From Emticicia soli (lineage in GTDB: Bacteria; Bacteroidota; Bacteroidia; Cytophagales; Spirosomataceae), in the NCBI RefSeq assembly GCF_037860775.1, contig NZ_JBBEWC010000008.1, forward strand, positions 310,001 to 374,000: a stretch of 64,000 nucleotides of DNA, read 5' to 3'. The notes beneath the pieces were generated by a model. It made no database searches. It saw only the letters and a program-made list of their open reading frames with translations, and had not been told where the DNA came from. Shown here in pieces: positions 9,026 through 16,430 of the stretch. The first letter of the stretch is position 1. Each line of letters starts with the position of its first letter. The position numbers and the translations under genes are program-made.

Positions 9026-9060
9026 AAAACCTTTACCGATTGCGTAAGGGTTTTTGTTTT
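9026..9060 (+). terminator. Orphan terminator-like hairpin
   Basis: AAAACCTTTAC (9026-9036) pairs with GTAAGGGTTTT (9044-9054) with one G-U pair, followed by a T-rich tail. No plus-strand gene precedes it, so it may terminate an unseen small RNA or a decayed gene. Confidence 0.4.
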
Positions 9061-9538
9061 TGGTATGATTATAAATAGTAACACATGATAGTATTATTTG
9101 CTAGAAGCAACGTATATAGCTAATGAGCCATTATTATTACTCAAAAGAGTACAATTTATATCATTCAGAAAGTAGATTGTGTAATTTGGATTTTTCGCAG
9201 AAACTCAGCGTATGTTAAACGGAAGAAATAAGACTATTCAGAGAAAATAAAACAGTTAATAAAACCGCAAAGCATTAGAATAATAATATACCAACAAAGT
9301 ATTAGATAATGTTTTTCCTGAAAAATCATATTTATTTTTGAAATAGTTATATAAAAAAGGGTTACTAAATAATATTTTACCTAATTCAATATTTAATTCA
9401 ACTTATCGTTTTTCGTTTTCATAAGAAGCAACTATTTTTAGGAACCTGTTTGAGTATTTACTGGTCACACAAAAAACAAAACCTAACAAACAAATAGCAT
9501 CTGGGCTTAACCTGATTTTAAAAAGCCCAAAAAATGGA

Positions 9539-10642
9539 ATGATAGAATTCATCAGACTTTTCTTAAAGCGATTCTTATTCTTACTGAATATGATACTGGC
9601 GCTATACACATTATTGGTGTATCAGCTCAGCTATTCGGTAAGTGTTAAGCATTGGCTCGGAGGCTTCCTGATGCTCTCATTACCGCTTGCCTTTGCCGGA
9701 AACATATTTTTTATATTAGTATGGGCCTTAAGAAAATCTCCACGTGTGTTGGTTTCTATCGGAATACTAATTGTAGGCTTTCCGCTTATACTCCGAACCT
9801 TTACGTGGCATAGTACCAACAATGACGATTCCCGAAAAGGTATATCAGTGCTGAGTTACAACCTTATGTGGTGCGATATTGAAGGCCATAGCCTAAAAAG
9901 AGATAGTGTTAACTCAACAAATCTGATCAACACAGCACTTGGTATTGATGCCGATATTAAATGTGTGCAAGAGCTCTTCAATGTCGATTATATTCCGAAG
10001 TTCAGGATGATTCAGAAATTCAAGAAAACACATCCGCATTATACCTATGTACATGCTACACCCGGCAACGACGAAGGTCAAGGCTCAATAGGGCTGGCCA
10101 TATTTTCTAAATATCCGATTGTCAGAAAAGAAGAAAAACACTGGGCAATTAATCATAATGGGCTTTTATCGGCCGATATTGCAATCAATAAAGATACTAT
10201 CAGGGTTATCAATGTTCAGTTGCGCTCAATGGGTGTGCGTGTTCATAAAGTGTTAGATGCCGGCGACGACAAAGAAAAAGCCAAAAAAGAAGCCAAAACT
10301 ATTTATCATCAATTAAAAGAGGGTTTCAACGACCGCATTATCCAGATGATAGAGCTAGAAAGCTGGATAAAAACCAGTCCGTATCCGGTTATTCTGGTTG
10401 GCGATTTCAACGAAGTACCTTATGGTTATACCTATGGCCGGGCACGCAAATACCTTAAAAACGGATTTGAAGAAAAGGGCAGCGGTTTTGGTTTTACCTA
10501 TCATAAATCTCCGGGCTTTTTAAGAATCGATAACCAGTTTTATGACGACCGCTATTTCGACATCAAAAGTTTTAAAACTTACTCAGATAAACCCTATTCA
10601 GACCATTATCCGATTTGGGGTGAGTATATTCTCAAAAAATAA
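9539..10642 (+). CDS. Membrane-anchored endonuclease/exonuclease/phosphatase family protein
   Basis: A 367-residue protein with three N-terminal hydrophobic segments (about residues 10-30, 40-63, 70-88) and a C-terminal EEP-fold domain. The domain begins at ISVLSYNLMW, has the catalytic glutamate in CVQELFN, the Asn/Asp pair in ILVGDFNEVP, and the terminal SDHYPIWGEY with the catalytic Asp-His. These are the conserved positions of DNase I/sphingomyelinase-like metal-dependent phosphoesterases. The membrane helices would place the catalytic domain at one face of the inner membrane. This three-helix plus EEP layout is common in Bacteroidota; the substrate is unknown. It lies 41 bp upstream of dprA on the same strand and may be co-transcribed. 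Confidence 0.87.
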   Translation: MIEFIRLFLKRFLFLLNMILALYTLLVYQLSYSVSVKHWLGGFLMLSLPLAFAGNIFFILVWALRKSPRVLVSIGILIVGFPLILRTFTWHSTNNDDSRKGISVLSYNLMWCDIEGHSLKRDSVNSTNLINTALGIDADIKCVQELFNVDYIPKFRMIQKFKKTHPHYTYVHATPGNDEGQGSIGLAIFSKYPIVRKEEKHWAINHNGLLSADIAINKDTIRVINVQLRSMGVRVHKVLDAGDDKEKAKKEAKTIYHQLKEGFNDRIIQMIELESWIKTSPYPVILVGDFNEVPYGYTYGRARKYLKNGFEEKGSGFGFTYHKSPGFLRIDNQFYDDRYFDIKSFKTYSDKPYSDHYPIWGEYILKK

Positions 10643-10683
10643 ACTATTTTAACCTCTATTAAACCTGCTGGACTTCTATTTTA

Positions 10684-11796
10684 ATGGAAAAACAATATCA
10701 ACTTGCTTTGACTTTGGTTGAGGGCGTGGGGAGTATCATGTTCCGACAATTAATCAGTAACATGGGTTCGGCCGAAAATGTATTCAAAGCCAAAACAGAC
10801 AAACTGCTAAAAACACCCGGTGTAGGCAAACAAATTATAGAAGGGCTTAAAGATAAAAATCTGCTGACAAGGGCCGAAAATATTCTGCAAGAATCTGACA
10901 AGCAACAGGTAAAACTCTATTTTTCAATCGATAAAGATTACCCATCAAGACTCAAAAGCCTTTATGATGCTCCGGCTATTTTGTATTTTAAAGGAAAAGG
11001 AGACCTGAGTGCGCTGCGCACCATAGGCATTGTGGGTACACGCCAAGCTACCGAATACGGCAAAAAGATAACCGAAGAGATAATTGAGCAACTAAAACCT
11101 TACGGCATTAGTGTTATTAGTGGTTTAGCTTATGGCATTGATATAGCTGCACACAAAGCCGCACTTGACAATGAAGTGCCAACCATTGGTGTAATGGCCA
11201 GCGGCATAGATATTATTTATCCGGCAGCGCACCAGAAATATGCCGAGCAAATGCTTGAACTTGGCGGAATAGTATCTGAAAGCCCATTTGGAATGAAGCC
11301 GATTCGTAATCTATTCATTGCCCGTAACAGAATTATTGCAGGCTTAAGCGATGTAAATATTGTTGTGGAGTCGGCCGATAAAGGCGGTGCTTTGGTAACG
11401 GCCGATTTTGCCAATAATTACCACCACGAAGTATTTGCTGTGCCCGGCAGCCTTGCCAATAAATATTCGGCGGGGTGTCATAAATTAATAAAGGAGAATA
11501 AGGCAAATATATTTACCGAGGTAAATGATATTGTTGAAGCCATGAACTGGGGAACTGATGGAAAAGGAATAGAGGGCAAAACCAAACCCAAAGAAACAGA
11601 TATTGACCTGACACAGTTTACCCAAGAAGAAGGGCAGGTGATAGCCTACCTGCGCACACATGGTGAAACCCAGATTGATAACCTGAGCTGGCAAACACAG
11701 ATACCTATTAACCGACTGGCCTCTTTATTGTTAAATCTTGAGTTTCAGGGTATTGTAAAAGCAATGGCTGGTAAGAAATTCGGTTTGAAATTATAG
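10684..11796 (+). CDS. dprA: DNA-processing protein DprA
   Basis: A 370-residue DprA/Smf. After an N-terminal helical region (MFRQLISNMG, TPGVGKQIIEGL, helix-hairpin-helix-like) comes the Rossmann core: GIVGTRQATEYG (~117), SGLAYGIDIAAHKAAL, ASGIDIIYPAAH, ARNRIIAGLSD, ESADKGGALVTADFA and AVPGSLANKYSAGCHKLI. The C-terminal ~65 residues form the winged-helix DML1-like domain. DprA loads RecA onto incoming single-stranded DNA during natural transformation. Most Bacteroidota carry the gene whether or not competence is known. It directly follows the EEP membrane protein gene. Confidence 0.96.
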   Translation: MEKQYQLALTLVEGVGSIMFRQLISNMGSAENVFKAKTDKLLKTPGVGKQIIEGLKDKNLLTRAENILQESDKQQVKLYFSIDKDYPSRLKSLYDAPAILYFKGKGDLSALRTIGIVGTRQATEYGKKITEEIIEQLKPYGISVISGLAYGIDIAAHKAALDNEVPTIGVMASGIDIIYPAAHQKYAEQMLELGGIVSESPFGMKPIRNLFIARNRIIAGLSDVNIVVESADKGGALVTADFANNYHHEVFAVPGSLANKYSAGCHKLIKENKANIFTEVNDIVEAMNWGTDGKGIEGKTKPKETDIDLTQFTQEEGQVIAYLRTHGETQIDNLSWQTQIPINRLASLLLNLEFQGIVKAMAGKKFGLKL

Positions 11797-11890
11797 AATT
11801 TAATAATTTTTAAACATTTTTTTCAAACGTTTCAGCTCTCTATTACGTTACTAGAGTAAGCCTTTGAAAATAAAATTAAAAATTTTAGTA

Positions 11891-12784
11891 GTGAACCGAA
11901 TCAAACAGTTGAGTGGTAAAACAAAAAGATTTATAGCTTTTGTAACCCTGAGCATCCTTTTAGGTTCTTGTTTTAGCCGTTGGATAATGACTGAATCAGA
12001 ACTCAAAGAACATTATAAAGACCGACTCGCCAAACCCTTGTATCACATGGTTGAAAATGACTCTCTTAAGTTACATTACGTAACCTTTGGAGCCGATACT
12101 GCGCAACCTGTGCTTTTTATTCATGGTGCGCCCGGCTCATGGGATGGCTACCTGAATATGCTTGACGATAGCTCTTTATATAATCATTATCATTTAATTT
12201 CTGTCGACAGGCCCGGCTACGGTAAGTCACAGAAAAAGCCAAAGAAAAAGGTGTATAGCCTTAAAGAGCAAGCGCATGCCATAGTTTTGGCGCTTAAAAG
12301 TAATCATTCGGGCAAGCCGGCTATTATAGTTGGGCGTTCTTATGGCGCACCTGTGGCTGCTCAAATTGTTGCCATGTATCCTGATTTAGCTAAGAAAGTT
12401 ATTCTTTTATCACCTGCTATTGACCCCGATACCGAAAAATTCTGGTGGTTTTCTAAGTATGGCAAGTTTTTTATGGTACGCTGGTTTTTACCCGAACGCA
12501 TGAATACTGCCACCGACGAAAAATATGCACACGTAGCCGAGCTAAGGAAATTGCAAAAAGAGTGGCCTAAGATACAAACAGATGTAACAGTAATGTGTGG
12601 CGGACAAGACTGGATTGTAGACACAACAAACTTCTCTTATGCCAAAAAAATGTTGCAGGGTAATAAAAATGCACGGTTTATCTTTATTCCAGAGTCAGGG
12701 CATTTGATTTCATCATCACGCCCCGATTTAGTAAAAAAAGAAATTTGTGGAATTGAAGACTTAAAAGAATCACTAGGCAACTAA
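11891..12784 (+). CDS. Alpha/beta hydrolase lipoprotein
   Basis: The frame opens at a TTG (11864); I prefer the GTG at 11891 because it gives a standard lipoprotein signal (basic N-region, then IAFVTLSILLGSC), 297 residues. The upstream start cannot be excluded. The hydrolase domain has the HG oxyanion motif in FIHGAPGSW, VDRPGYGKS, the nucleophile elbow GRSYG, an acidic residue in CGGQDWIVD and the base in IPESGHLI. It is probably an envelope-anchored esterase or lipase-like enzyme; the substrate is unknown. A clear terminator follows (12808-12856). Confidence 0.82.
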   Translation: MNRIKQLSGKTKRFIAFVTLSILLGSCFSRWIMTESELKEHYKDRLAKPLYHMVENDSLKLHYVTFGADTAQPVLFIHGAPGSWDGYLNMLDDSSLYNHYHLISVDRPGYGKSQKKPKKKVYSLKEQAHAIVLALKSNHSGKPAIIVGRSYGAPVAAQIVAMYPDLAKKVILLSPAIDPDTEKFWWFSKYGKFFMVRWFLPERMNTATDEKYAHVAELRKLQKEWPKIQTDVTVMCGGQDWIVDTTNFSYAKKMLQGNKNARFIFIPESGHLISSSRPDLVKKEICGIEDLKESLGN

Positions 12785-12807
12785 TATATTCTGCAATTGC
12801 AGCTTTC

Positions 12808-12856
12808 AATGAAGATTCAGGCAATGTTTTGTAATTGTTTGAATCTTCATTTTTTT
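12808..12856 (+). terminator. Rho-independent terminator
   Basis: Perfect 12-bp arms AATGAAGATTCA (12808-12819) and TGAATCTTCATT (12840-12851), extended by inner CAAT/ATTG pairing, are followed by a T run. The hairpin sits 24 bp past the hydrolase stop. Confidence 0.8.
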
Positions 12857-12898
12857 AGGTCTATATTTAAGCACATACTAAATACTCAATCAATAAAC

Positions 12899-14326
12899 AT
12901 GAAACATCTATCCTTCATTGCAGTATGCTTGCTTGTTTGTCTATCTGTATCAGCACAAGACAACAAAACCAAAATGCTTGAAAGCATCTCAAAAAAAGAA
13001 ATGTACTATGGAAACATAGCCAAAAAAATATGGAACTACGCCGAGGTTGGTTATCAGGAAACCAAGAGTTCGGCACTGCTGCAAGAAACACTAGAGAAAG
13101 AAGGTTTTAAGATTCAGAAAGGTGTTGCCGAAATCCCGACTGCTTTTGTGGCCTCGTTTGGTGAAGGCAAACCTGTAATCGGTATTCTGGGTGAGTATGA
13201 TGCATTACCCGGAATGTCGCAGGATTCAACGGCCGAACAGAAATCTATTGGTGGTACAGCAGGCCATGCCTGTGGGCATCATTTATTTGGTACGGCGTCA
13301 GCCGCCGCCGCCATTGCTGTAAAAGAATACATGAAGGCCAACAACATAAAAGGTACTATCCGCTTTTATGGTTGTCCGGCCGAAGAGGGCGGCTCAGGCA
13401 AAGTTTACATGGTTCGGGCCGGATTATTCAACGATGTTGATGCTGTTTTGCATTGGCACCCTAACTCGTTTAATACGGCTAGTTTTGGGACATCTTTAGC
13501 CAATAAATCAGGCAAATTCCGTTTCTATGGTGTTTCGGCACATGCCGCAGCATCGCCTGAAAAAGGTCGCTCGGCACTTGATGGGGTAGAAGCCATGAAT
13601 AATATGGTAAATATGTTGCGTGAGCATATCCCTTCCGACTCCCGTATTCATTATGTAATCACTAATGGCGGTAAAGCACCGAATGTAGTGCCCGATTTTG
13701 CAGAAGTTTATTATTATGCCCGTAATCCTCGCCGTGATATTGTGATTGATGTGTGGTCACGGATTGAAAAAGCAGCCAAAGGTGCTGCTTTAGGCACTGA
13801 TACCCGTGTAGAATGGGAGCTAACAGGCGGCACTTACGAACTGCTATCGAACGAAACACTTACACAGGTAATGCAAGATAACTTGGTAAAAGTAGGTGGT
13901 TTAACATATACCGAGGCAGAAAAACAATATGCCCTAAAATTATCGAAAAACCTAGGTCTAGACTATTTAAGGTATGAAGATGCCAACGGAATAAAACCAT
14001 TAGACGTTGAAAAAACAGGTGCTGGCGGCTCAACCGATGTAGGCGATGTAAGCTGGGCTGTGCCAACTGTTGGCCTTAGTGTAGCTACGTGGGTACCGGG
14101 TACTCCGGCACATAGCTGGCAGGCAGTAGCTGCAGGCGGAATGAGTATCGGCCGAAAAGGCATGATAGTTGCCGCTAAAACGCTTGCACTCACAGCTACC
14201 CAATTATTCGAAAGCCCCGAAACTGTAAAAAAAGCCAAAGAAGAATTTGAAAGAGCAAGAGGTAGAAATTTTAAGTATATCTCATTGGTAGGAGACCGTA
14301 AACCCGCTTTAGATTATCGCAAATAA
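12899..14326 (+). CDS. Exported M20-family amidohydrolase
   Basis: The open frame extends up to 12797, but the Met at 12899 opens a classic signal peptide (MKHLSFIAVCLLVCLSVSAQ), and the region before it is the upstream terminator, so I start there: 475 residues. M20D amidohydrolase features are the GEYDALPGM segment, the metal-binding GHACGHHLFG, the catalytic-base segment PAEEGGSGK, DAVLHWHP and GGSTDVGDVSW. The nearest described type is AbgB-like p-aminobenzoyl-glutamate or N-acyl amino acid hydrolase. An envelope location is implied. Palindromic repeats follow the gene directly. Confidence 0.9.
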   Translation: MKHLSFIAVCLLVCLSVSAQDNKTKMLESISKKEMYYGNIAKKIWNYAEVGYQETKSSALLQETLEKEGFKIQKGVAEIPTAFVASFGEGKPVIGILGEYDALPGMSQDSTAEQKSIGGTAGHACGHHLFGTASAAAAIAVKEYMKANNIKGTIRFYGCPAEEGGSGKVYMVRAGLFNDVDAVLHWHPNSFNTASFGTSLANKSGKFRFYGVSAHAAASPEKGRSALDGVEAMNNMVNMLREHIPSDSRIHYVITNGGKAPNVVPDFAEVYYYARNPRRDIVIDVWSRIEKAAKGAALGTDTRVEWELTGGTYELLSNETLTQVMQDNLVKVGGLTYTEAEKQYALKLSKNLGLDYLRYEDANGIKPLDVEKTGAGGSTDVGDVSWAVPTVGLSVATWVPGTPAHSWQAVAAGGMSIGRKGMIVAAKTLALTATQLFESPETVKKAKEEFERARGRNFKYISLVGDRKPALDYRK

Positions 14327-14335
14327 TCAGCTTGT

Positions 14336-14373
14336 GTGCCATGCCTATACTCGCTAGCAAACGGGCATGGCAC
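14336..14373. repeat. Palindromic repeat, type A (copy 1)
   Basis: GTGCCATGCC (14336-14345) pairs with GGCATGGCAC (14364-14373) around an 18-nt loop. Related copies lie at 14459-14496 and, degraded, at about 15644-15684. Confidence 0.7.
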
Positions 14374-14403
14374 GCTTAATTTTCAGTTTTCTGCTCAAAT
14401 TAA

Positions 14404-14445
14404 TCGTGCCACGGTCGTATTCTTTCGAGTATAACCGTGGCACGA
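14404..14445. repeat. Palindromic repeat, type B (copy 1)
   Basis: TCGTGCCACGGT (14404-14415) pairs perfectly with ACCGTGGCACGA (14434-14445). The loop CGTATTCTTTCGAGTATA is nearly repeated in the second copy at 15706-15745. Confidence 0.75.
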
Positions 14446-14458
14446 TGGCGTTTCCTGT

Positions 14459-14496
14459 GTGCCATGCCTATACTCACAAGCAAAGGAGCATGGCAG
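14459..14496. repeat. Palindromic repeat, type A (copy 2)
   Basis: GTGCCATGCC (14459-14468) with the near-complement GCATGGCA (14488-14495), and a loop resembling copy 1 (TATACTC...AGCAAA). A degraded type-B sequence (TAATCGTGC...GGTTGT) follows from about 14525. Confidence 0.6.
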
Positions 14497-14691
14497 GCTT
14501 GATTATTATCTCTCTGGTTAAGCTAATCGTGCGTCTGGTTGTCTTTTAGCAATAGTTTTCGTATTTTTGCGCATTCTTAGGTAGAAATTAGATTTCTTTC
14601 TTTAAATTTCGATTGGCCTTACCAGAAGGTGTCTTTCACTGCAAATACAAAATTATTCTACCTGATTGCAGATTTAATAAAAGTAAAAATT

Positions 14692-15639
14692 ATGCTTACG
14701 CAATACGTCAATCTCAAAAGTGAGCAGGGTATTCTTCGTGTATCTGTTACAATTACAATTATTCTGAGTGTCTTTGGTATCGTTTTCGGTCTCTTATCGA
14801 AGTCGTCAGCCATTATTTTCGATAGTATCTATGACCTAACCGATGCCGGAATGACCTTTCTGGCACTGTTGGTTACCAATTTAATTACTGCTTCACGTGC
14901 AAGCGGTACTGAGAAAAATAAACTGGCCGAACGCTTTACTATGGGTTTCTGGCATTTAGAACCAATGGTTTTAGCCTTAAACGGCACGCTGCTAATAGGC
15001 TCGGCTATTTATGCATTGGTCAATTCGGTCAATAGTTTCTTAAATGGTGGCCAACGGCTTCAGTTCAATTATGCCATTATATTTGCTGTTGTTTCTCTTA
15101 TTTGTGCTTTAGGTATGACACTTATTGCGTATTCGGCAAACCGTACAATCAAATCGCAGCTATTGGCGCTTGATGTAAAATCGTGGTTTATTGCTACTGC
15201 CTTTACTGTGGCCTGGTTGATTGCCTTTGTTTTTGGATATTTTATACAAGGCACTACACTAGACTGGATAGTACCATACATTGACCCTTTCGTGCTGGCA
15301 ATTGTTTGTTTATGTGTAATTCCTATGCCTATCAGCAATATAAAAGAGGCATTCTCTGACATACTGCTCATAACTCCCCTAGATTTAAAAAACCATGTCG
15401 ACGAAGTTGCCGAGCGTATAGTGGCGCAGTATGGTTTCGATTCGTTCAGGTCTTATGTGGCTCGTGTTGGGCGTGGCCGCCAGATTGAGCTTTATTTTAT
15501 AGTTCCGGTTAGCTGGCCTGCCAAGCGTATTGAAGAATGGGATAAGATTCGTGATGAAATTGGAATTGCCATTGGTAACGACACACCCGATAGATGGCTA
15601 ACTATTGTTTTTACTACTGACCCCGAATGGGCTGAGTAA
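14692..15639 (+). CDS. Cation diffusion facilitator (CDF) family transporter
   Basis: The frame can be read from a GTG at 14629; I choose the ATG at 14692, giving 315 residues that begin shortly before the first membrane helix. About six hydrophobic segments are visible between residues 15 and 215, followed by a cytoplasmic C-terminal domain (~residues 225-315). The helix-2 motif reads IFDSIYDLTDAG, with aspartates at the positions used for metal binding in CDF exporters such as FieF. The matching helix-5 motif (usually HxxxD) reads ALDVKSWF, so the transport site is not canonical. CDF proteins export Zn2+, Fe2+, Mn2+ or similar ions from the cytoplasm. The gene is bracketed by type A/B palindromic repeats. 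Confidence 0.82.
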   Translation: MLTQYVNLKSEQGILRVSVTITIILSVFGIVFGLLSKSSAIIFDSIYDLTDAGMTFLALLVTNLITASRASGTEKNKLAERFTMGFWHLEPMVLALNGTLLIGSAIYALVNSVNSFLNGGQRLQFNYAIIFAVVSLICALGMTLIAYSANRTIKSQLLALDVKSWFIATAFTVAWLIAFVFGYFIQGTTLDWIVPYIDPFVLAIVCLCVIPMPISNIKEAFSDILLITPLDLKNHVDEVAERIVAQYGFDSFRSYVARVGRGRQIELYFIVPVSWPAKRIEEWDKIRDEIGIAIGNDTPDRWLTIVFTTDPEWAE

Positions 15640-15643
15640 ACTA

Positions 15644-15745
15644 TGCATGCCATGCATATATTCGAAGGCAAAACTGCAAGGCACGTTTATTTTTGCATAA
15701 ACTAATCGTGCCACGGTTGTATTCTTGCGAGTATAACCGTGGCAC
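15644..15745. repeat. Palindromic repeat pair A-B (second locus)
   Basis: A degraded type-A sequence (GCATGCCATGCATATATTCG... about 15644-15684) precedes a good type-B copy: TCGTGCCACGGTT (15706-15718) with AACCGTGGCAC (15735-15745) and the loop GTATTCTTGCGAGTAT. The A-then-B order matches the upstream locus. Confidence 0.7.
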
Positions 15746-15765
15746 CATTTCTGGATTGCTAAAGC

Positions 15766-16227
15766 CTAAACCTCAAACTTAGTTTCGTTTTTAATTTCGC
15801 TCATTACAAAAATACTGTGGGTACTACCAATGTTTTCGAGCGATGCCAGTTTATTCATCAGAAAACTCTGATACTCACGCATATCATCAACCACTACTTT
15901 TATCATAAAATCATACTCGCCCGAAATATTGTGGCATTCTATTACCTCATTAAGCTTTACTATCTCCTCCACAAACTTTTTTCCAGCTTCTTGTGCATGC
16001 TCTTTCAGACGAATATTACAAAACACCATGAGGTCTTTGCCTATTTTTTCTCGGTCAATAATTGCTACATACTTTTTAATAACCCCATCATTTTCCAGTC
16101 GTCTTACTCGCTCATAAACAGGTGTTGGCGATAAATTAAGGCGAGAGGCTAACTCTTTGGTTGTCAGATGTGCATTCTCTTGTAGGTATTTTAAAATATC
16201 TCTGTCTGTAGTATCCATTTTTTGCAT
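15766..16227 (-). CDS. Lrp/AsnC-family transcriptional regulator
   Basis: A 153-residue Lrp-type regulator. The N-terminal winged helix (TDRDILKYLQENA, LTTKELASRLNLS, PVYERVRRLENDGVI) is followed by the RAM ligand-binding domain (~residues 70-150) with ECHNISGEYDFMIKV, the usual G-x-x-D segment. Such proteins sense amino acids and control amino-acid metabolism. The gene is divergent from metH across a 203-bp spacer containing two palindromes (16300-16314, 16361-16385), so control of metH and autoregulation are reasonable inferences. The start is at MQKMDTTD; the second Met, three codons in, is an alternative. Confidence 0.92.
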   Translation of the reverse strand: MQKMDTTDRDILKYLQENAHLTTKELASRLNLSPTPVYERVRRLENDGVIKKYVAIIDREKIGKDLMVFCNIRLKEHAQEAGKKFVEEIVKLNEVIECHNISGEYDFMIKVVVDDMREYQSFLMNKLASLENIGSTHSIFVMSEIKNETKFEV

Positions 16228-16299
16228 AGATAAAATGTCGTTTTTGGCAAATATTTACTTCAAAATTAAAAATAAAAACTATAACTAACCTAACTTATT

Positions 16300-16314
16300 T
16301 AGATATTTTATCTA
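16300..16314. promoter_or_regulatory. 15-bp palindrome, candidate Lrp-type operator
   Basis: TAGATA-TTT-TATCTA lies between the divergent Lrp and metH genes. Its length and AT-rich dyad fit Lrp/AsnC sites; binding is an inference. Confidence 0.45.
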
Positions 16315-16352
16315 TTTTATTAAATTTTTTCAAAAAATCAATCTTTAAATGG

Positions 16353-16360
16353 TATTTTTG
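16353..16360 (+). promoter_or_regulatory. Candidate -7 box of the metH promoter
   Basis: TATTTTTG fits the Bacteroidota -7 consensus TAnnTTTG, 70 bp before the metH start codon. No good TTTG -33 element is visible at the expected distance. Confidence 0.4.
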
Positions 16361-16385
16361 TGAGATAAATTTTGTTGTTATCTCA
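16361..16385. promoter_or_regulatory. 25-bp palindrome overlapping the putative metH start site
   Basis: TGAGATAA (16361-16368) and TTATCTCA (16378-16385) are perfect inverted arms around 9 nt, directly after the candidate -7 box. It could be an operator at the transcription start or a 5' leader hairpin. Confidence 0.5.
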
Positions 16386-16430
16386 TACGATTGGCATAAT
16401 CGTAACGCAAACCATAAAAGATAGATTAAA

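Larger units (their letters stand above)
8600..9538. other. 939-bp gene-free region with mobile-element remnants
   Basis: No credible coding sequence is seen. The stretch holds the MITE-like element 8805-8991, an orphan terminator-like hairpin at 9026-9060, and a solitary terminal-repeat-like sequence at 9441-9456. The only longer open frame (9403-9609, minus) overlaps the start of the next gene and has no recognisable motif. Confidence 0.6.
14327..14691. other. 365-bp gene-free spacer with palindromic repeats
   Basis: Apart from the palindromic repeats at 14336-14373, 14404-14445 and 14459-14496, and a degraded copy near 14524-14545, no coding sequence is supported. The 60-codon frame across 14367-14549 is formed by the repeats themselves. 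Confidence 0.6.

Noticed and set aside
9403..9609. 68-codon minus-strand open frame near a transposon-like end
   Set aside because: It overlaps the start of the EEP-family gene and has no recognisable motif or credible start context.
14367..14549. 60-codon plus-strand open frame after the amidohydrolase gene
   Set aside because: It is composed of the type A/B palindromic repeats and has no independent support.
16228..16430. Possible SAM or cobalamin riboswitch before metH
   Set aside because: The 203-bp spacer lacks the conserved cores of SAM-I, SAM-II or cobalamin aptamers; only short palindromes are present.
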